Source of the DNA: Mytilus galloprovincialis
Lineage: Eukaryota > Mollusca > Bivalvia > Mytilida > Mytilidae
Direction: 5' to 3'
NCBI RefSeq assembly: GCF_965363235.1
Contig: NC_134849.1
Location: forward strand, 13,790,863 to 13,854,862
DNA: 64,000 nucleotides
The notes under the pieces were generated by a model. It did no database searches, was not told the DNA's origin, and saw only the letters and a list, made by a program, of their open reading frames with translations. Position numbers and translations under genes: made by a program. Positions 22,601-32,236 of the stretch are shown one piece after another; the first letter of the stretch is position 1, and every line of letters starts with the position of its first letter.

Positions 22601-25149
22601 AAAGGGGATACACATCAGCAGACATACCAGCTCTAGTCAAGGGAACATTACCTCAGGTATGTGTTAAAGGGGATACACATCAGCAGACATACCAGCTTTA
22701 GTCAAGGGAACATTACCTCAGGTATGTGTTAAAGGGGATACACATCAGCAGACATACCAGCTCTAGTCAAGGGAACATTACCACAGGTATGTGTTAAAGA
22801 TACACATCAGCAGACATACCAGCTCTAGTCAAGGGAACATTACCTCAGGTATGTGTTAAAGGGGATACACATCAGCAGACATACCAGCTCTAGTCAAGGA
22901 AACATTACCACAGGTATGTGTTAAAGGGGATACACATCAGCAGACATACCAGCTCTAGTCAAGGGAACATTACCACAGGTATGTGTTAAAGGGGATACAC
23001 ATCAGCAGACATACCAGCTCTAGTCAAGGGAACATTACCTCAGGTATGTGTTAAAGGGGATACACATCAGCAGACATACCAGCTCTAGTCAAGGGAACAT
23101 TACCTCAGGTATGTGTTAAAGGGGATACACATCAGCAGACATACCAGCTCTAGTCAAGGAAACATTACCACAGGTATGTGTTAAAGGGGATACACATCAG
23201 CAGACATACCAGCTCTAGTCAAGGGAACATTACCACAGGTATGTGTTAAAGATACACATCAGCAGACATACCAGCTCTAGTCAAGGGAACATTACCTCAG
23301 GTATGTGTTAAAGGGGATACACATCAGCAGACATACCAGCTTTAGTCAAGGGAACATTACCTCAGGTATGTGTTAAAGGGGATACATATCAGCAGACATA
23401 CCAGCTCTAGTCAAGGGAACATTACCTCAGGTATGTGTTAAAGGGGATACACAGCAGACATACCAGCTCTAGTCAAGGGAACATTACCACAGGTATGTGT
23501 TAAAGGGGATACACAGCAGACATACCAGCTCTAGTCAAGGGAACATTACCACAGGTATGTGTTAAAGATACACATCAGCAGACATACCAGCTCTAGTCAA
23601 GGGAACATTACCACAGGTATGTGTTAAAGGGGATACACATCAGCAGACATACCAGCTCTAGTCAAGGGAACATTACCTCAGGTATGTGTTAAAGGGGATA
23701 CACATCAGCAGACATACCAGCTTTAGTCAAGGGAACATTACCACAGGTATGTGTTAAAGGGGATACACATCAGCAGACATACCAGCTCTAGTCAAGGGAA
23801 CATTACCTCAGGTATGTGTTAAAGGGGATACACATCAGCAGACATACCAGCTCTAGTCAAGGAAACATTACCACAGGTATGTGTTAAAGATACACATCAG
23901 CAGACATACCAGCTCTAGTCAAGGGAACATTACCTCAGGTATGTGTTAAAGGGGATACACATCAGCAGACATACCAGCTTTAGTCAAGGGAACATTACCT
24001 CAGGTATGTGTTAAAGGGGATACATATCAGCAGACATACCAGCTCTAGTCAAGGGAACATTACCTCAGGTATGTGTTAAAGGGGATACACAGCAGACATA
24101 CCAGCTCTAGTCAAGGGAACATTACCACAGGTATGTGTTAAAGGGGATACACAGCAGACATACCAGCTCTAGTCAAGGGAACATTACCACAGGTATGTGT
24201 TAAAGATACACATCAGCAGACATACCAGCTCTAGTCAAGGGAACATTACCACAGGTATGTGTTAAAGGGGATACACATCAGCAGACATACCAGCTTTAGT
24301 CAAGGGAACATTACCTCAGGTATGTGCTAAAGGGGATACACATCAGAAGACATACCAGCTCTAGTCAAGGGAACATTACCTCAGGTATGTGTTAAAGGGG
24401 ATACACATCAGCAGACATACCAGCTCTAGTCAAGGGAACATTACCTCAGGTATGTGCTAAAGGGGATACACATCAGAAGACATACCTGCTCTAGTCAAGG
24501 GAACATTACCTCAGCTATGTGTTAAAGGGGATACACATCAGCAGACATACCAGCTCTAGTCAAGGGAACATTACCTCAGGTATGTGTTAAAGATACACAT
24601 CAGCAGACATACCAGCTCTAGTCAAGGGAACATTACCTCAGGTATGTGTTAAAGGGGATACACATCAGCAGACATACCTGCTCTAGTCAAGTGAACATTA
24701 CCTCAGGTATGTGTTAAAGATACACATCAGCAGACATACCTGCTCTAGTCAAGGGAACATTACCTCAGGTATGTGCTAAAAGGGGATAAGTTGAAACAAG
24801 GATGGTTAGAAAATTGTTCAATGACATTAAAATGCTGGGTTATTTCATTAAATGTTTTGCACACTCCCGATGATATGAGACAATAAAAATACAATGCATC
24901 AGTTAAGGATGTTCACTACTCTTAGTTTTGACATTTTGTCAGATATTGGGAATCCTCTAGTTTTATCCATGAAGTGCCAATAAGAATTTTCCCATAATTT
25001 TATTGTGTTTAAAATTGAACTTTTTTATTTTTTCGTCTTAACACAATTTTCTATTTAAATTTCAGCATAGAGTTAATAAATTGTCACCAAGACCACAGAC
25101 AGAGGACGACTTCGCAATGTTGTTTGAAAACAGTATGAAGAATTACTAA
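4671..25149 (+). CDS. ADHFE1: Hydroxyacid-oxoacid transhydrogenase, mitochondrial (iron-containing alcohol dehydrogenase family), 14 exon positions
   Basis: Family knowledge: this enzyme oxidises 4-hydroxybutyrate to succinic semialdehyde while reducing 2-oxoglutarate to 2-hydroxyglutarate, in mitochondria. Exons read from the sequence: 4671-4726, 5625-5665, 6202-6245, 6630-6683, 7613-7767, 10692-10888, 12537-12614, 13737-13842, 15139-15294, 16673-16771 or 18801-18899, 19770-19848, 20821-20917, 21406-21563, 25066-25149. All phases agree and give 1404 nt (467 aa), equal to human ADHFE1. Residues 1-22 are basic and free of acids, like a mitochondrial presequence. GGGSVMD (137-143) and TTTAGTGSE (184-192) are the cofactor-binding loops. 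Likely Fe ligands are D241, H245, H330 (HGMSYP) and H357 (PHGLS). The start ATG opens the presequence. Intron 5 uses a GC donor; the other introns are GT-AG. No clear AATAAA lies just after the stop. Confidence 0.95.
5144..5406. mobile_element. Small inverted-repeat element in ADHFE1 intron 1
   Basis: AAACAAAAAAGTATGTGTGT at the left and its near-complement ACACACATACTTTTTTGCTT at the right, about 260 bp apart, with AGGTAGGTAGGGA and GTAGGTAGGGATA inside. It looks like a miniature TIR element; target duplication not resolved. Confidence 0.45.
6748..6942. mobile_element. 195-bp MITE flanked by the 8-bp duplication CTAATAAG
   Basis: CTAATAAG occurs at 6740-6747 and again at 6943-6950, tightly flanking a segment that starts AAGGGGGCGGG and ends GACCCGCCT. 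The inside has repeated TTTCGGGAT motifs. An 8-bp duplication fits hAT-like transposition. It sits in ADHFE1 intron 4, 64 bp after the donor of exon 4. Confidence 0.65.
8000..8270 (-). repeat. Dispersed repeat family A, copy 3 (reverse)
   Basis: The reverse complement carries TTCAACTGGCCCCTAAACAA and AATACAAGACTAACAAAGG, matching the copy at 2360-2760. It lies inside the 7834-9929 element. Confidence 0.65.
8726..9470. repeat. Duplicated block with hairpin inside the 7834-9929 element
   Basis: TTCAACAAGCATCTCCGT, then ATGTTGAGCGTAT, then AAAATCGGACTTTCGAG and GCTCCGTAATCGGC occur in order twice (from about 8735 and from about 9032). The first copy contains a hairpin with arms at 8828-8880 and 8890-8943 around GGAAGACCCCC; the second is split by the MITE at 9054. 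Confidence 0.6.
9054..9342. mobile_element. PIF/Harbinger-like MITE, TTA target duplication
   Basis: Perfect terminal inverted repeats start GGCAGCAACCATTTGATTTT and continue into a G-run/C-run. TTA flanks both sides (9051-9053, 9343-9345), the 3-bp TWA duplication typical of Harbinger elements. The interior is itself nearly palindromic, rich in AAAAAA and GTTTGTTT. The open frames through it are products of this structure. Confidence 0.75.
10085..10570 (+). repeat. Repeat with internal units of about 120 bp, upstream of ADHFE1 exon 6
   Basis: Three diverged units share TTCTCTAACTTTAGTTTGCC, then CAAATTTTATGAAACTTATG, then TTATTACCACAAAACACA and CAAGTTTGAATTT. The start TATGCCTCTGCAGTTGATGA looks like the head of a dispersed element; its class is unknown to me. 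Confidence 0.5.
10904..11852. mobile_element. 0.95-kb TIR element, CATACCTGTCAAC ends, 15 bp after the exon 6 donor
   Basis: Left end CATACCTGTCAACTGACC, right end GGTTGACAGGTATG, flanked by CGAAGG (10898-10903) and TGAAGG (11853-11858), a likely 6-bp duplication with one difference. Subterminal GACCTG and ACCCG motifs. No transposase frame. ADHFE1 exon 6 ends at 10888, so the insertion spared only the donor and a few bases. Confidence 0.65.
15623..15740. mobile_element. Single end of a hAT-like element in ADHFE1 intron 9
   Basis: CAGTGTTTTCCCCAGACC followed by repeated AGCGCT motifs is a typical hAT-type terminus. No matching opposite end was found. Confidence 0.35.
15925..15990 (+). repeat. 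Dispersed repeat family D fragment
   Basis: GTTGTCTCATTGGCAATCAT then ACCACATCTTCT. The same fragment occurs at 49600-49665, 50155-50212, 55000-55060 and, reversed, 52845-52985 and 59715-59748. Confidence 0.6.
16673..16771 (+). CDS. ADHFE1: ADHFE1 exon 10a, first of two alternative homologous exons
   Basis: A 99-bp exon entering in phase 2 and leaving in phase 2, encoding [11 protein letters not shown] to [11 protein letters not shown]. This segment lies just before the Fe-ligand histidine in HGMSYP. The acceptor has a poor pyrimidine tract (ttcaattcaaag), weaker than that of exon 10b, which would suit regulated use. It matches exon 10b at 22 of 32 residues and shows no stop or frameshift. 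Its NGGVHL end is closer to the human protein than that of 10b. Confidence 0.85.
18801..18899 (+). CDS. ADHFE1: ADHFE1 exon 10b, second of two alternative homologous exons
   Basis: A 99-bp exon with the same phases as exon 10a (2 in, 2 out), encoding [18 protein letters not shown] to [11 protein letters not shown]. The acceptor is strong (tattttacttcag) and the donor is TG|gtagga. The segment around [10 protein letters not shown] is closer to human ADHFE1 than the same part of 10a. Joining 10a to 10b would give TG+A, an immediate TGA stop, so only one can be used in a full-length product. Skipping both would keep the frame but remove 33 residues. Confidence 0.88.
19520..19580. repeat. Short tandem duplication in ADHFE1 intron 10
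   Basis: ATAACCAGATTTGAGAAATT followed by TTTAT occurs twice, about 35 bp apart. Confidence 0.6.
20022..20163. mobile_element. Foldback element in ADHFE1 intron 11
   Basis: Left arm TTTTTAAGCTCC...GGTGATTTGATGGT and right arm ACCATCAAATCACTAA...GGAGCTTAAAA are inverted repeats about 140 bp end to end, looking like a small MITE. Confidence 0.55.
21175..21330 (+). repeat. Diverged short tandem repeat upstream of ADHFE1 exon 13
   Basis: Three loose copies of a roughly 55-bp unit with GATAGGAATAAAGAGAAA, followed by a perfect double of CAAAGTCAGA. Purely intronic. Confidence 0.4.
21513..24789 (+). repeat. Minisatellite of about 51 units made from the end of ADHFE1 exon 13 plus its splice donor
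   Basis: The unit is 65 bp: the last 51 bp of exon 13 (codons for [17 protein letters not shown]) followed by 14 bp of intron starting gtatgtgttaaag. I counted about 51 occurrences of the donor over about 3.28 kb, giving a mean period near 64 bp. Common variants are 62 bp, lacking either GGG before the unit or TCA within ACACATCAG. Point variants (CTCAG/CACAG, CTCTAG/CTTTAG, CATCGG, CATATC) mark units. A block of about 400 bp at 23240-23640 recurs at 23878-24278, offset 638 bp, showing higher-order duplication. Reading from exon 13 into the next unit meets TAG, so only the first donor gives the normal protein. Confidence 0.97.
24907..25015 (+). mobile_element. Truncated TTAA-type MITE just before the last ADHFE1 exon
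   Basis: TTAA then GGATGTTCACTACTC, with GACATTTTGTCAGAT, GGGAATCCTCTAG and TTTTATCCAT, matches the left half of the element at 57504. The right end is absent before exon 14 at 25066. Confidence 0.5.
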
Positions 25150-26130
25150 TGAAGTTGTTATAACAATTCTTATGCAATGAACAAATGTAGTGATTTTTAT
25201 AGATAATCAGATGTAGCAAATACAGGGTAATTGTTCTGGTACTTATCAATATTGTTTATTCTTATCGATCTGATAGGAATGAATTAGTAGTAGTGGGGTA
25301 CCAGCAATACACCAATATTTACGTATCCCATTCAGTGGTGTAAACTCTTCAATAACAGCTCTATTATTTTCATGTCTTTTTAAATAATTAAAAAAAAAAT
25401 GAAATCCTTAACTTCATATAACATCTGGTAGTTTCAAGCCAAACAGTAACCATTGAGAAGTAAACACATGTAAATTGGATTCTTATGTTTAGGAAACAAG
25501 TGTTTTTCTTTTTCTCTCCTATCACATTGTTTTGTTTTTAAATATCTCACTTCCCATAAAAAATATTTTTAATTTTCAATCCATGCTTAATAAGTTAGAA
25601 AATGTAATCAAGTTGTATATTACTGAATACTTTCAATCATCTATTTTGTATTGTCCTTGTTGCTTCAGTATAGTTGACTAACTTTTAGGGTTAGTTCAAT
25701 ATTTCTGTTGTTGCTTAGTTACATTTCATAACTGTCTGTAAATTCTAGTCTTGTTTTACAGTGATATATAGTTACATTGTAACATTGTATACTGTAAACC
25801 TACACTGTTATGTATATTATATATGCAAGTGTCTTTGTTTGTTTGATTTGAAAGATTTGAACTGATTTAAATTTTTTGAATGCACTATTATGTCAATCAG
25901 ATTTTAGATATATATATATATATTTGTTAATCACAAAATTGTTAAGAGCTTTGATATAATACAATTTATAGATAATAATTATATGTGTTTATTTGATGCC
26001 TGATGTTTTCCTAAACATCAAACAGAAATTGTAACAACCCAGTCCCCAAAAGTCTTCTTACTTTATTTGATTTTTTTATGTTTTTGAACCAAGCTTCACT
26101 AATTAGTTTTTCGAACAGAAAAAATGTGTC
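25150..26130. other. 3' UTR and flank of ADHFE1, no gene seen
   Basis: AT-rich sequence with a TA microsatellite near 25910. No convincing polyadenylation signal directly after the stop; the first AATAAA (26140) belongs to the SINE copy. Confidence 0.4.
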
Positions 26131-26138
26131 TACTTTCA

Positions 26139-26577
26139 AAAATAAAGCTTTCAGTGGCCATGTGCTACCTTTCCTCGTCAGTTTTAATCTAGCGGCGTAC
26201 TACAGTACATGATATATAAGGCATGGAGATGTTATTGTTACAGATCAGCTCAATTATCTATAGTAAAGGATCCTATAAATTAATGCAAGATACAGTCACA
26301 GAAAATAGTTATATTAATAAGTACGTCTGAGTCAGTGACAACTCTACAACAGATTTATCCATCGGATCACCATTAATGATGGTGATACATTGCTGTGTAC
26401 ATTATGTATATACAACTCATCTAAACATCAACCCAACAATGTTAGATCTGTAAATTTGCTTTTGCAAATTTTTTGTTCTTCCCTCGCCGGGATTCGAACC
26501 CATGCTACTGAGGTATCGTGACACCAAATCTGCTGCACTGTAGCCGTCCCGCTAGACCACACGACCACCTGGACTTC
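26139..26577 (-). mobile_element. tRNA-derived SINE, copy 1 with tRNA-like head
   Basis: On the minus strand a tRNA-like head has an A-box region GTGGTCTAGCGGGA and a B box GGGTTCGAATCCC (about 26575 to 26486). It is followed by a body ending at AAAGCTTTATTTT (26139). It does not fold as an obvious functional tRNA, so I call it a SINE head. Confidence 0.65.
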
Positions 26578-26581
26578 ACAA

Positions 26582-26915
26582 AAAATAAAGCTTTCGTTGG
26601 CCGTGTGTTACCTTTCCTCGTCAGTTTTAATCTAGCGGCGTACTACAGTACATGATATATAAGGCATGGAGATGTTATTGTTACAGATCAGCTCAACTAT
26701 CTATAGTAAAGGATCCTACAAATTAATGCAAGATACAGTCACAGAAAATAGTTATATTAATAAGTACGTCTGAGTCAGTGACAACTCTACAACAGATTTA
26801 TCCATCGGATCACTAGTAATGATGGTGATACATTGCTGTGTACGTTATGTATATACAACTCGTCTAAACATCAACCCAACAATGTTAGATCTGTAAATTT
26901 GCTTTCGCAAAGGAT
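26582..26915 (-). mobile_element. tRNA-derived SINE, copy 2 without head
   Basis: Repeats the body of copy 1 almost exactly, with offset about 443 bp, from AAAATAAAGCTTTC to GTAAATTTGCTTTCGCAAA, but lacks the tRNA-like part. Confidence 0.65.
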
Positions 26916-26989
26916 CCTACAAATTAATGCAAGATACACAATAAACTATATAACAATAAACTTGAAAAATTAAATATATGACGGTTTGT

Positions 26990-27240
26990 TTATATCTTAC
27001 TTTGGAATTTCAAACAAAGATTACGAATGGATTCCTTAAAAAGAACTAAAATCACAAAAATACCGAACTTTGAGGAAAACTCAAAACACAAGTCCCTTAT
27101 CAAATGGCGAAAATTTCAAATCAAAAGCTCAAATACAAGAAACTAATTGAAAACAACTGTCAAATTCCTGACTTGGTACAGACATTATTATGTAGACAAT
27201 GGTAGATGAAAACTGGTGTTATAGCTATCTAAACCGCGAT
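26990..27240 (-). repeat. Dispersed repeat family L, reverse copy
   Basis: TCAAATGGCGAAAATTTCAA, ACAACTGTCAAATTCCTGAC and TTGGTACAGACATT are the reverse complement of the family L copy at 35790-36035. Another reverse copy lies at 47150-47300. Confidence 0.55.
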
Positions 27241-27309
27241 CTTTAAATTTATCCAAATATCTAAAGTGTCCCAATGAACAACTAAAATTGTATTTAATTA
27301 GTAATCAAC

Positions 27310-29330
27310 AGTATACGGGCCTCTGTCAACTTCTAGTGTATCAGCAATCAACTTAAATTTGAATTGATTGTGATGCTTACTTCTCTAGGGGTGGTATGGA
27401 TCAGATGAATATGTGAATACTTAAACAAATCAAAGATCTCTTAGATAACATATCATATAAGTATCCCCCCTTACTTGACATCAGTCCTCTAAATTTACTT
27501 TTCATACAATACTAAATATTTTCTCCACCATGAATAGATTACCGTAATATGCATATGAGGGTTTGTACTTTCCACAGTGTACAATCATTAAACATTTTCG
27601 ATTTTAGAATTCTACTTTATTTTGTCAAATAAATCTTTAAAAAGTTTAAATTTATCATATGAAATCATTTTTTTTTTAAATATATTTACAAGAACATGAA
27701 AAAGATGTTTTAAATATATATGTGTTTGATTTTTTCTATTGTAAATTATTATACAAATTGCCATGACATAATTTGAAGATATATATTCCAAAATCGTATC
27801 ACGGTTTACACATACAAAAATTCCACATACAAACGTCTCTGCATGACGTGTTACTTTGAAATTTCCCAGGGAATTATTCAATTTATAAATAGATTTATTA
27901 TAAATACATCGATTTTTTTTTCAATTTGTACAAGAGGAGTATTTTTTATTTGCAATGCTAAAAGAACTCTGTATCAGCTTACACGATGTTTTGAGAAATG
28001 TTATTTTTAACTGCAATATTGATTATCCATGTCATTCGTTGTTTAGGAAATACACATTCTAAAAATATAAACGTTGAATTCCCCGATTTTTTTTCTTCTA
28101 AATATAGCGTTCATTGATTATATGATTTAATTTTTATTTAAATCGGTGCATAAATCTTTTTAATTTCATTAATGTCTTTCTTCTGGACAAGACAGAGTTG
28201 CAGAAAACAATATGTAAGACTAAATATTTAACTTGCTAATATTTTTTTTCAAAAAATGTAGCCTATGCTGACACATTGTTCATTCATTTTATAGGGGTGC
28301 AAGTAGGGTACCTAATAACTCTGAAAAAGTTAACGAAATAATAAACGGCCATACTTTTCTTTTGTGTGAACTGTTACTTGATAGGGTTGTCAGCTTTTTG
28401 ATATTTGCATCACATTCTTTTCAATTCAATTGAATTGGTATTATTCGTTTTACTCCTAATTGAAACGGGAAAGTATAGATCTTTTGAAAACAGAGTCTTT
28501 TGTGCTGCCCCTGAAGACATGACCTTACATGTTATACACACTTTCGAAGAACCAAGAATATTGTTTAACTCAATGTTTACAAAAAGCTTGAACAAATGAT
28601 AACTTTGAATTAATAAATTGAAATATCAAATGATCATGCATTTTAAAAATGAAACAGAAATAATATATATTTCGTTATCATTATATAATGTTTTGATTCA
28701 TTCTTATAAAAGTTTGTTCTTTTTTTATTTATCAATTTCGTTTCATTTCTGTTCGTTGCGGTTTTTTTTATTTGTTAACTTCTTTTATTTCTGTTTTTTT
28801 CTCTCGTTTCGTTTCTTTTTATTTGTGTCGTTTCTATGTCGTTTTGCACTGTACAATTATCACCCTTCAAGTTAAAGGAGAAGTTATAAAAAATATGATT
28901 GTAATGTTTAAAAAAAACCCGATCTTGCTCGTCTATTAACTATTTTCAGAGTTAATCCTACCATCAGGTTATTATGTCATTTCATTTGATTATTATCTAT
29001 TTCCAATCGTGAAGATACCTTACTTGAGTCATCTAGTCTTCTTTCATCCATGTCCAAATTACCATCTTTTGATAAATTCGCTGCCGGTTACTTCTTAGTT
29101 AACACATGGTTAACCAATCGTTTTGTCGTAATGAAATATTAGGGTTACATGATCAGTTCTCAATTGTATATATAGCTATTTGCAATCTTTTTTTTTTTAA
29201 ATATAGATGAAAAAGGTATTAGTTTAAATTAAATATAGTAATATGATTTGACAAAATGAGAACATGAAGAACATTTTCGTTTTGTTAAATGAAACATGTG
29301 AAAAAATGAAAACAATTTTACGAATTTTTG
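27310..29330. other. AT-rich intergenic DNA, no gene seen
   Basis: Only short open frames. A long pyrimidine-rich stretch lies at 28710-28860. No splice-consistent coding sequence was recognised. Confidence 0.4.
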
Positions 29331-29335
29331 GTCCA

Positions 29336-29475
29336 CAATGCTTTTCAACTTCGTTCTTTATTTGACCTTTTTAACTTTTTTTTTATTCGAGCGTCACTTT
29401 ATGATGAGTCATTTGTAGACGAAACACGCGTTTGGCGCAAATACAAAATTTAAATCCTATTATCTATGATGAATT
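29336..29475 (+). repeat. Dispersed repeat family C, copy 1
   Basis: TCGAGCGTCACTTTATGATG, GAGTCATTTGTAGACGAAAC and CGCGTTTGGCGCAAATAC. Copies in reverse lie at 31282-31440, 36928-37085 and 57186-57365, with a fragment at 50411-50440. Confidence 0.65.
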
Positions 29476-29484
29476 TATTAACTT

Positions 29485-30210
29485 GATTTATTAAATATTT
29501 TGAAGAGAAACACGAGAAACACTGAAATATACGTTACCCCCACGACTACTACCTTCCTCATTTGTTAATTGTCTTTGCAAGAAAGAGAAAGCGCTCGTCT
29601 GTCTTAACAGATAATAACATTTATCAGTCTTATGATGATATGTGACCCTAAACATTAGACCTCTTGGTTATACAGATATTTTAAATTTTGGACTTCTTCA
29701 TAAAATACATTGGTATTTATTGGAAATGTTGACAAATTGACAATCACTTTTGCTTAATTACTATTCCCTGTTGAGAAGAGGTTTCCCCAAATTATGTCAT
29801 TCATTTGTAATTTTATAAATATTTCAAGTTTAGGGTAAATAAAATATGTATGTCTCTTCTAATCACAACATTTTTATCCCCATAAGATAAAAAAAAAAAC
29901 TTTATTGAATTTGGTAAATCCCTGTTGGAACCTTTTTTACCATATACATCTGTGACATTACATGACTCATTTACTTCCCGGTTCACAAATAGACGTGATG
30001 ACCTCATTACCTTAGTAATATATGATTTAACCTATTTCCCAATTATCATATATATATAGTTCGTATATATAATACAATTCAACAAATCATAATAGAAATA
30101 TATTTACTATTTCACAGTAGTTAAATGACCTCTTGATGTGTTTGTATGGAATAAATACAGGTTATACATTCTCTTTTGAATCTTGAAAATGTTGTCTTGG
30201 ACAATCTATA
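29485..30210. other. AT-rich intergenic DNA, no gene seen
   Basis: No coding sequence or repeat structure recognised. Confidence 0.35.
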
Positions 30211-30217
30211 AATCATT

Positions 30218-30825
30218 TAAGCATATATTTTTGTCATATGACCTGACTAATAAATTTTAGAAAATTGCAAACCATTTCTTGTTAACGCTAATTATGAAAT
30301 TATTCAGTTCTAAATTTAGGCAAATATTTCCGTACCTATAAATACATGAAATAAAATTAAGCACAAATAGATATTTAAAAAACCTGATTGGATATCAAAA
30401 GTTATTGATGCATGTGTTATGCTTGTTTTATTGGTATTTTTGTCTTTACCATATTATGTTTACCCATGTTTAGGACACGCAGCTATACTATTATTTATAC
30501 GATCTATTAACATGATTAACTTTTTAAGCATATATTTGTCATATGACCTGACAAATAAATTTTGAAAAAAATGAAACCATTTTCTGCTTACGTTTATTCT
30601 AATATTATTTCTAAATTTAGGCACATATTTCCGTATCTATTAATACATGAAATAAAGATCAACACAAATAAATATTTAAAAACCCTCATTGGAAATAAAA
30701 TGTTCGTGATGCATACATTGTATGTGTTATGCTTGTTTAATTGGTAGTTTGGTCTTAACCATGTTTACGCATATTTAGGACAAGCACCTGCATTAATAGT
30801 TTGTTAATACTTATACGTTGACTTA
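30218..30825 (+). repeat. Diverged tandem duplication of about 300 bp
   Basis: The block at 30218-30500 recurs at 30527-30820. Shared landmarks in order are AAGCATATATTT, GTCATATGACCTGAC, TCTAAATTTAGGCA, AATACATGAAATAAA, TGTGTTATGCTTGTTT and TTTAGGACA. Confidence 0.65.
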
Positions 30826-30839
30826 TTTCTTTTAATAAA

Positions 30840-30990
30840 ACGTTAATCATAAGCTTTGGTCGAGTTCGTGTTGCTAAGCCATTGGTTTTATATGTTGTGT
30901 TTTGTGAAAGACTGTTTGTCTGTTGGCTTTTTTTTTCTTTTTTAGCCATGGCGTTTGTAAGTTTATTTTCGACTATGATATATATATAAT
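30840..30990 (+). mobile_element. Diverged Penelope-like tail (family B)
   Basis: GAGTTCGTGTTG, TATGTTGTGTTTTGTG, TTTTTTAGCCATGGCGTTTG and TTTATTTTCGACTATGA resemble the middle of family B but with many differences. Confidence 0.4.
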
Positions 30991-31281
30991 AATTACAAAA
31001 TATTTCAAGCGAGTTTGAATTTGTACAGGTTTTATAACTGGTTGGCCCTTTATGCTGAATACTTTACCTCAAGCGATAGGCTTATATAACACATTACGGT
31101 CCCTGCTGTATTGATTTTCGGTTTCAAAACAGTGAATTTTCTCGTAGAATGCTATATTATTACGTTATCGTTCAATGACGTCGGATAGCTCATTCATAAA
31201 AAAAGCATATGACGTGGGAGTATGATTGGAAGAGCCCAAACAATATATATTCAAATTTTACCACGAGTGTGTACTCAAATA

Positions 31282-31440
31282 AACTCATCATAGATACAAG
31301 GATTGAAATTTTGATTTGCACCAAACGCGAGTTCGTCTACAAAAGACTCATCATGAAGTGACGCTCGAATAAAAAAAAAGTTAAAAATGCCAAATAAAGA
31401 ACGAAGTTGCAGAGCATTGAGAACCAAAACTTTATAAAAG
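31282..31440 (-). repeat. Dispersed repeat family C, copy 2 (reverse)
   Basis: CTCATCATAGATACAAGGAT, ACCAAACGCGAGTTCGTCTA, AGTGACGCTCGAATAAAAAA and GAGCATTGAGAACCAAAA. Confidence 0.65.
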
Positions 31441-31449
31441 TTTTGCCAA

Positions 31450-32235
31450 ATACATCTCAGGTAATTTTTTCCCACGGTTAAAACCCCTTAATATTTCAAA
31501 AAATAGAAAATTTTGTAAACAGTTAATTATGACCATATAAATGATAATTCATGTCAACATAGACGTAAGTTTTTGAAGAAAATTATATTATAATAATGTA
31601 ATTAGATTCACATTATGTTTGGATTTGAATACATTATGTTATATTGAGCGAGTACGTAAAATAACATAAAAAAGCCTTCAAATTCTTTATGAACATTAAA
31701 AAGTAGATATATTTTACGATTGGTACTATTGATCGAGTAAAACGCTCCTGTGATAGAAGGTCATAATAGCAATATTTATCGTTAATCCCTACGCATATCT
31801 CATCTGATTCAGTCATTCCCTAATCGTTGTATTACGTCTTTGAGATGTGATACAAAATTACAAAATGTCATAGAAGTTATCAGCTACGTTACAGTATATA
31901 TATTAGAAGACGTCTAACACTTAGTTTCATCAGGGGTAAAACGGTACAACATAGTGTCTATCGGGAGTTAAAACTTTAACAATGTAACACTGTTTCTCTG
32001 TTCTGTTTCGTTCAATGCTTTTATTATTTTAGTATTTTTGACATGATATTGTCAGTTTTTTTTCGTCGCCGCATGAGTTTGAATATCTCTATGGTATCTA
32101 TTTTCTCTGTTTTATAAATCATTGGTTACAATGCCAACTAGTCAATAACAGACAAAGATCCAGATCCAGCGCTGGCCTCTAATAACTTGGTTGTACTGTT
32201 ATTTTATTTATCTATTATCAATTGATAAGAGGGTT
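31450..32235. other. Intergenic DNA, no gene seen
   Basis: AT-rich sequence with only short spurious frames. Confidence 0.35.
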
Positions 32236-32236
32236 A

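Noticed and set aside
21513-24789. CRISPR-like array of regular repeats
   Set aside because: The units are head-to-tail with no unique spacers, and each is a copy of an ADHFE1 exon end. This is a eukaryotic minisatellite.
26486-26577. Functional tRNA gene on the minus strand
   Set aside because: A-box-like and B-box sequences are present, but the arms do not pair well and it is joined to a SINE body.
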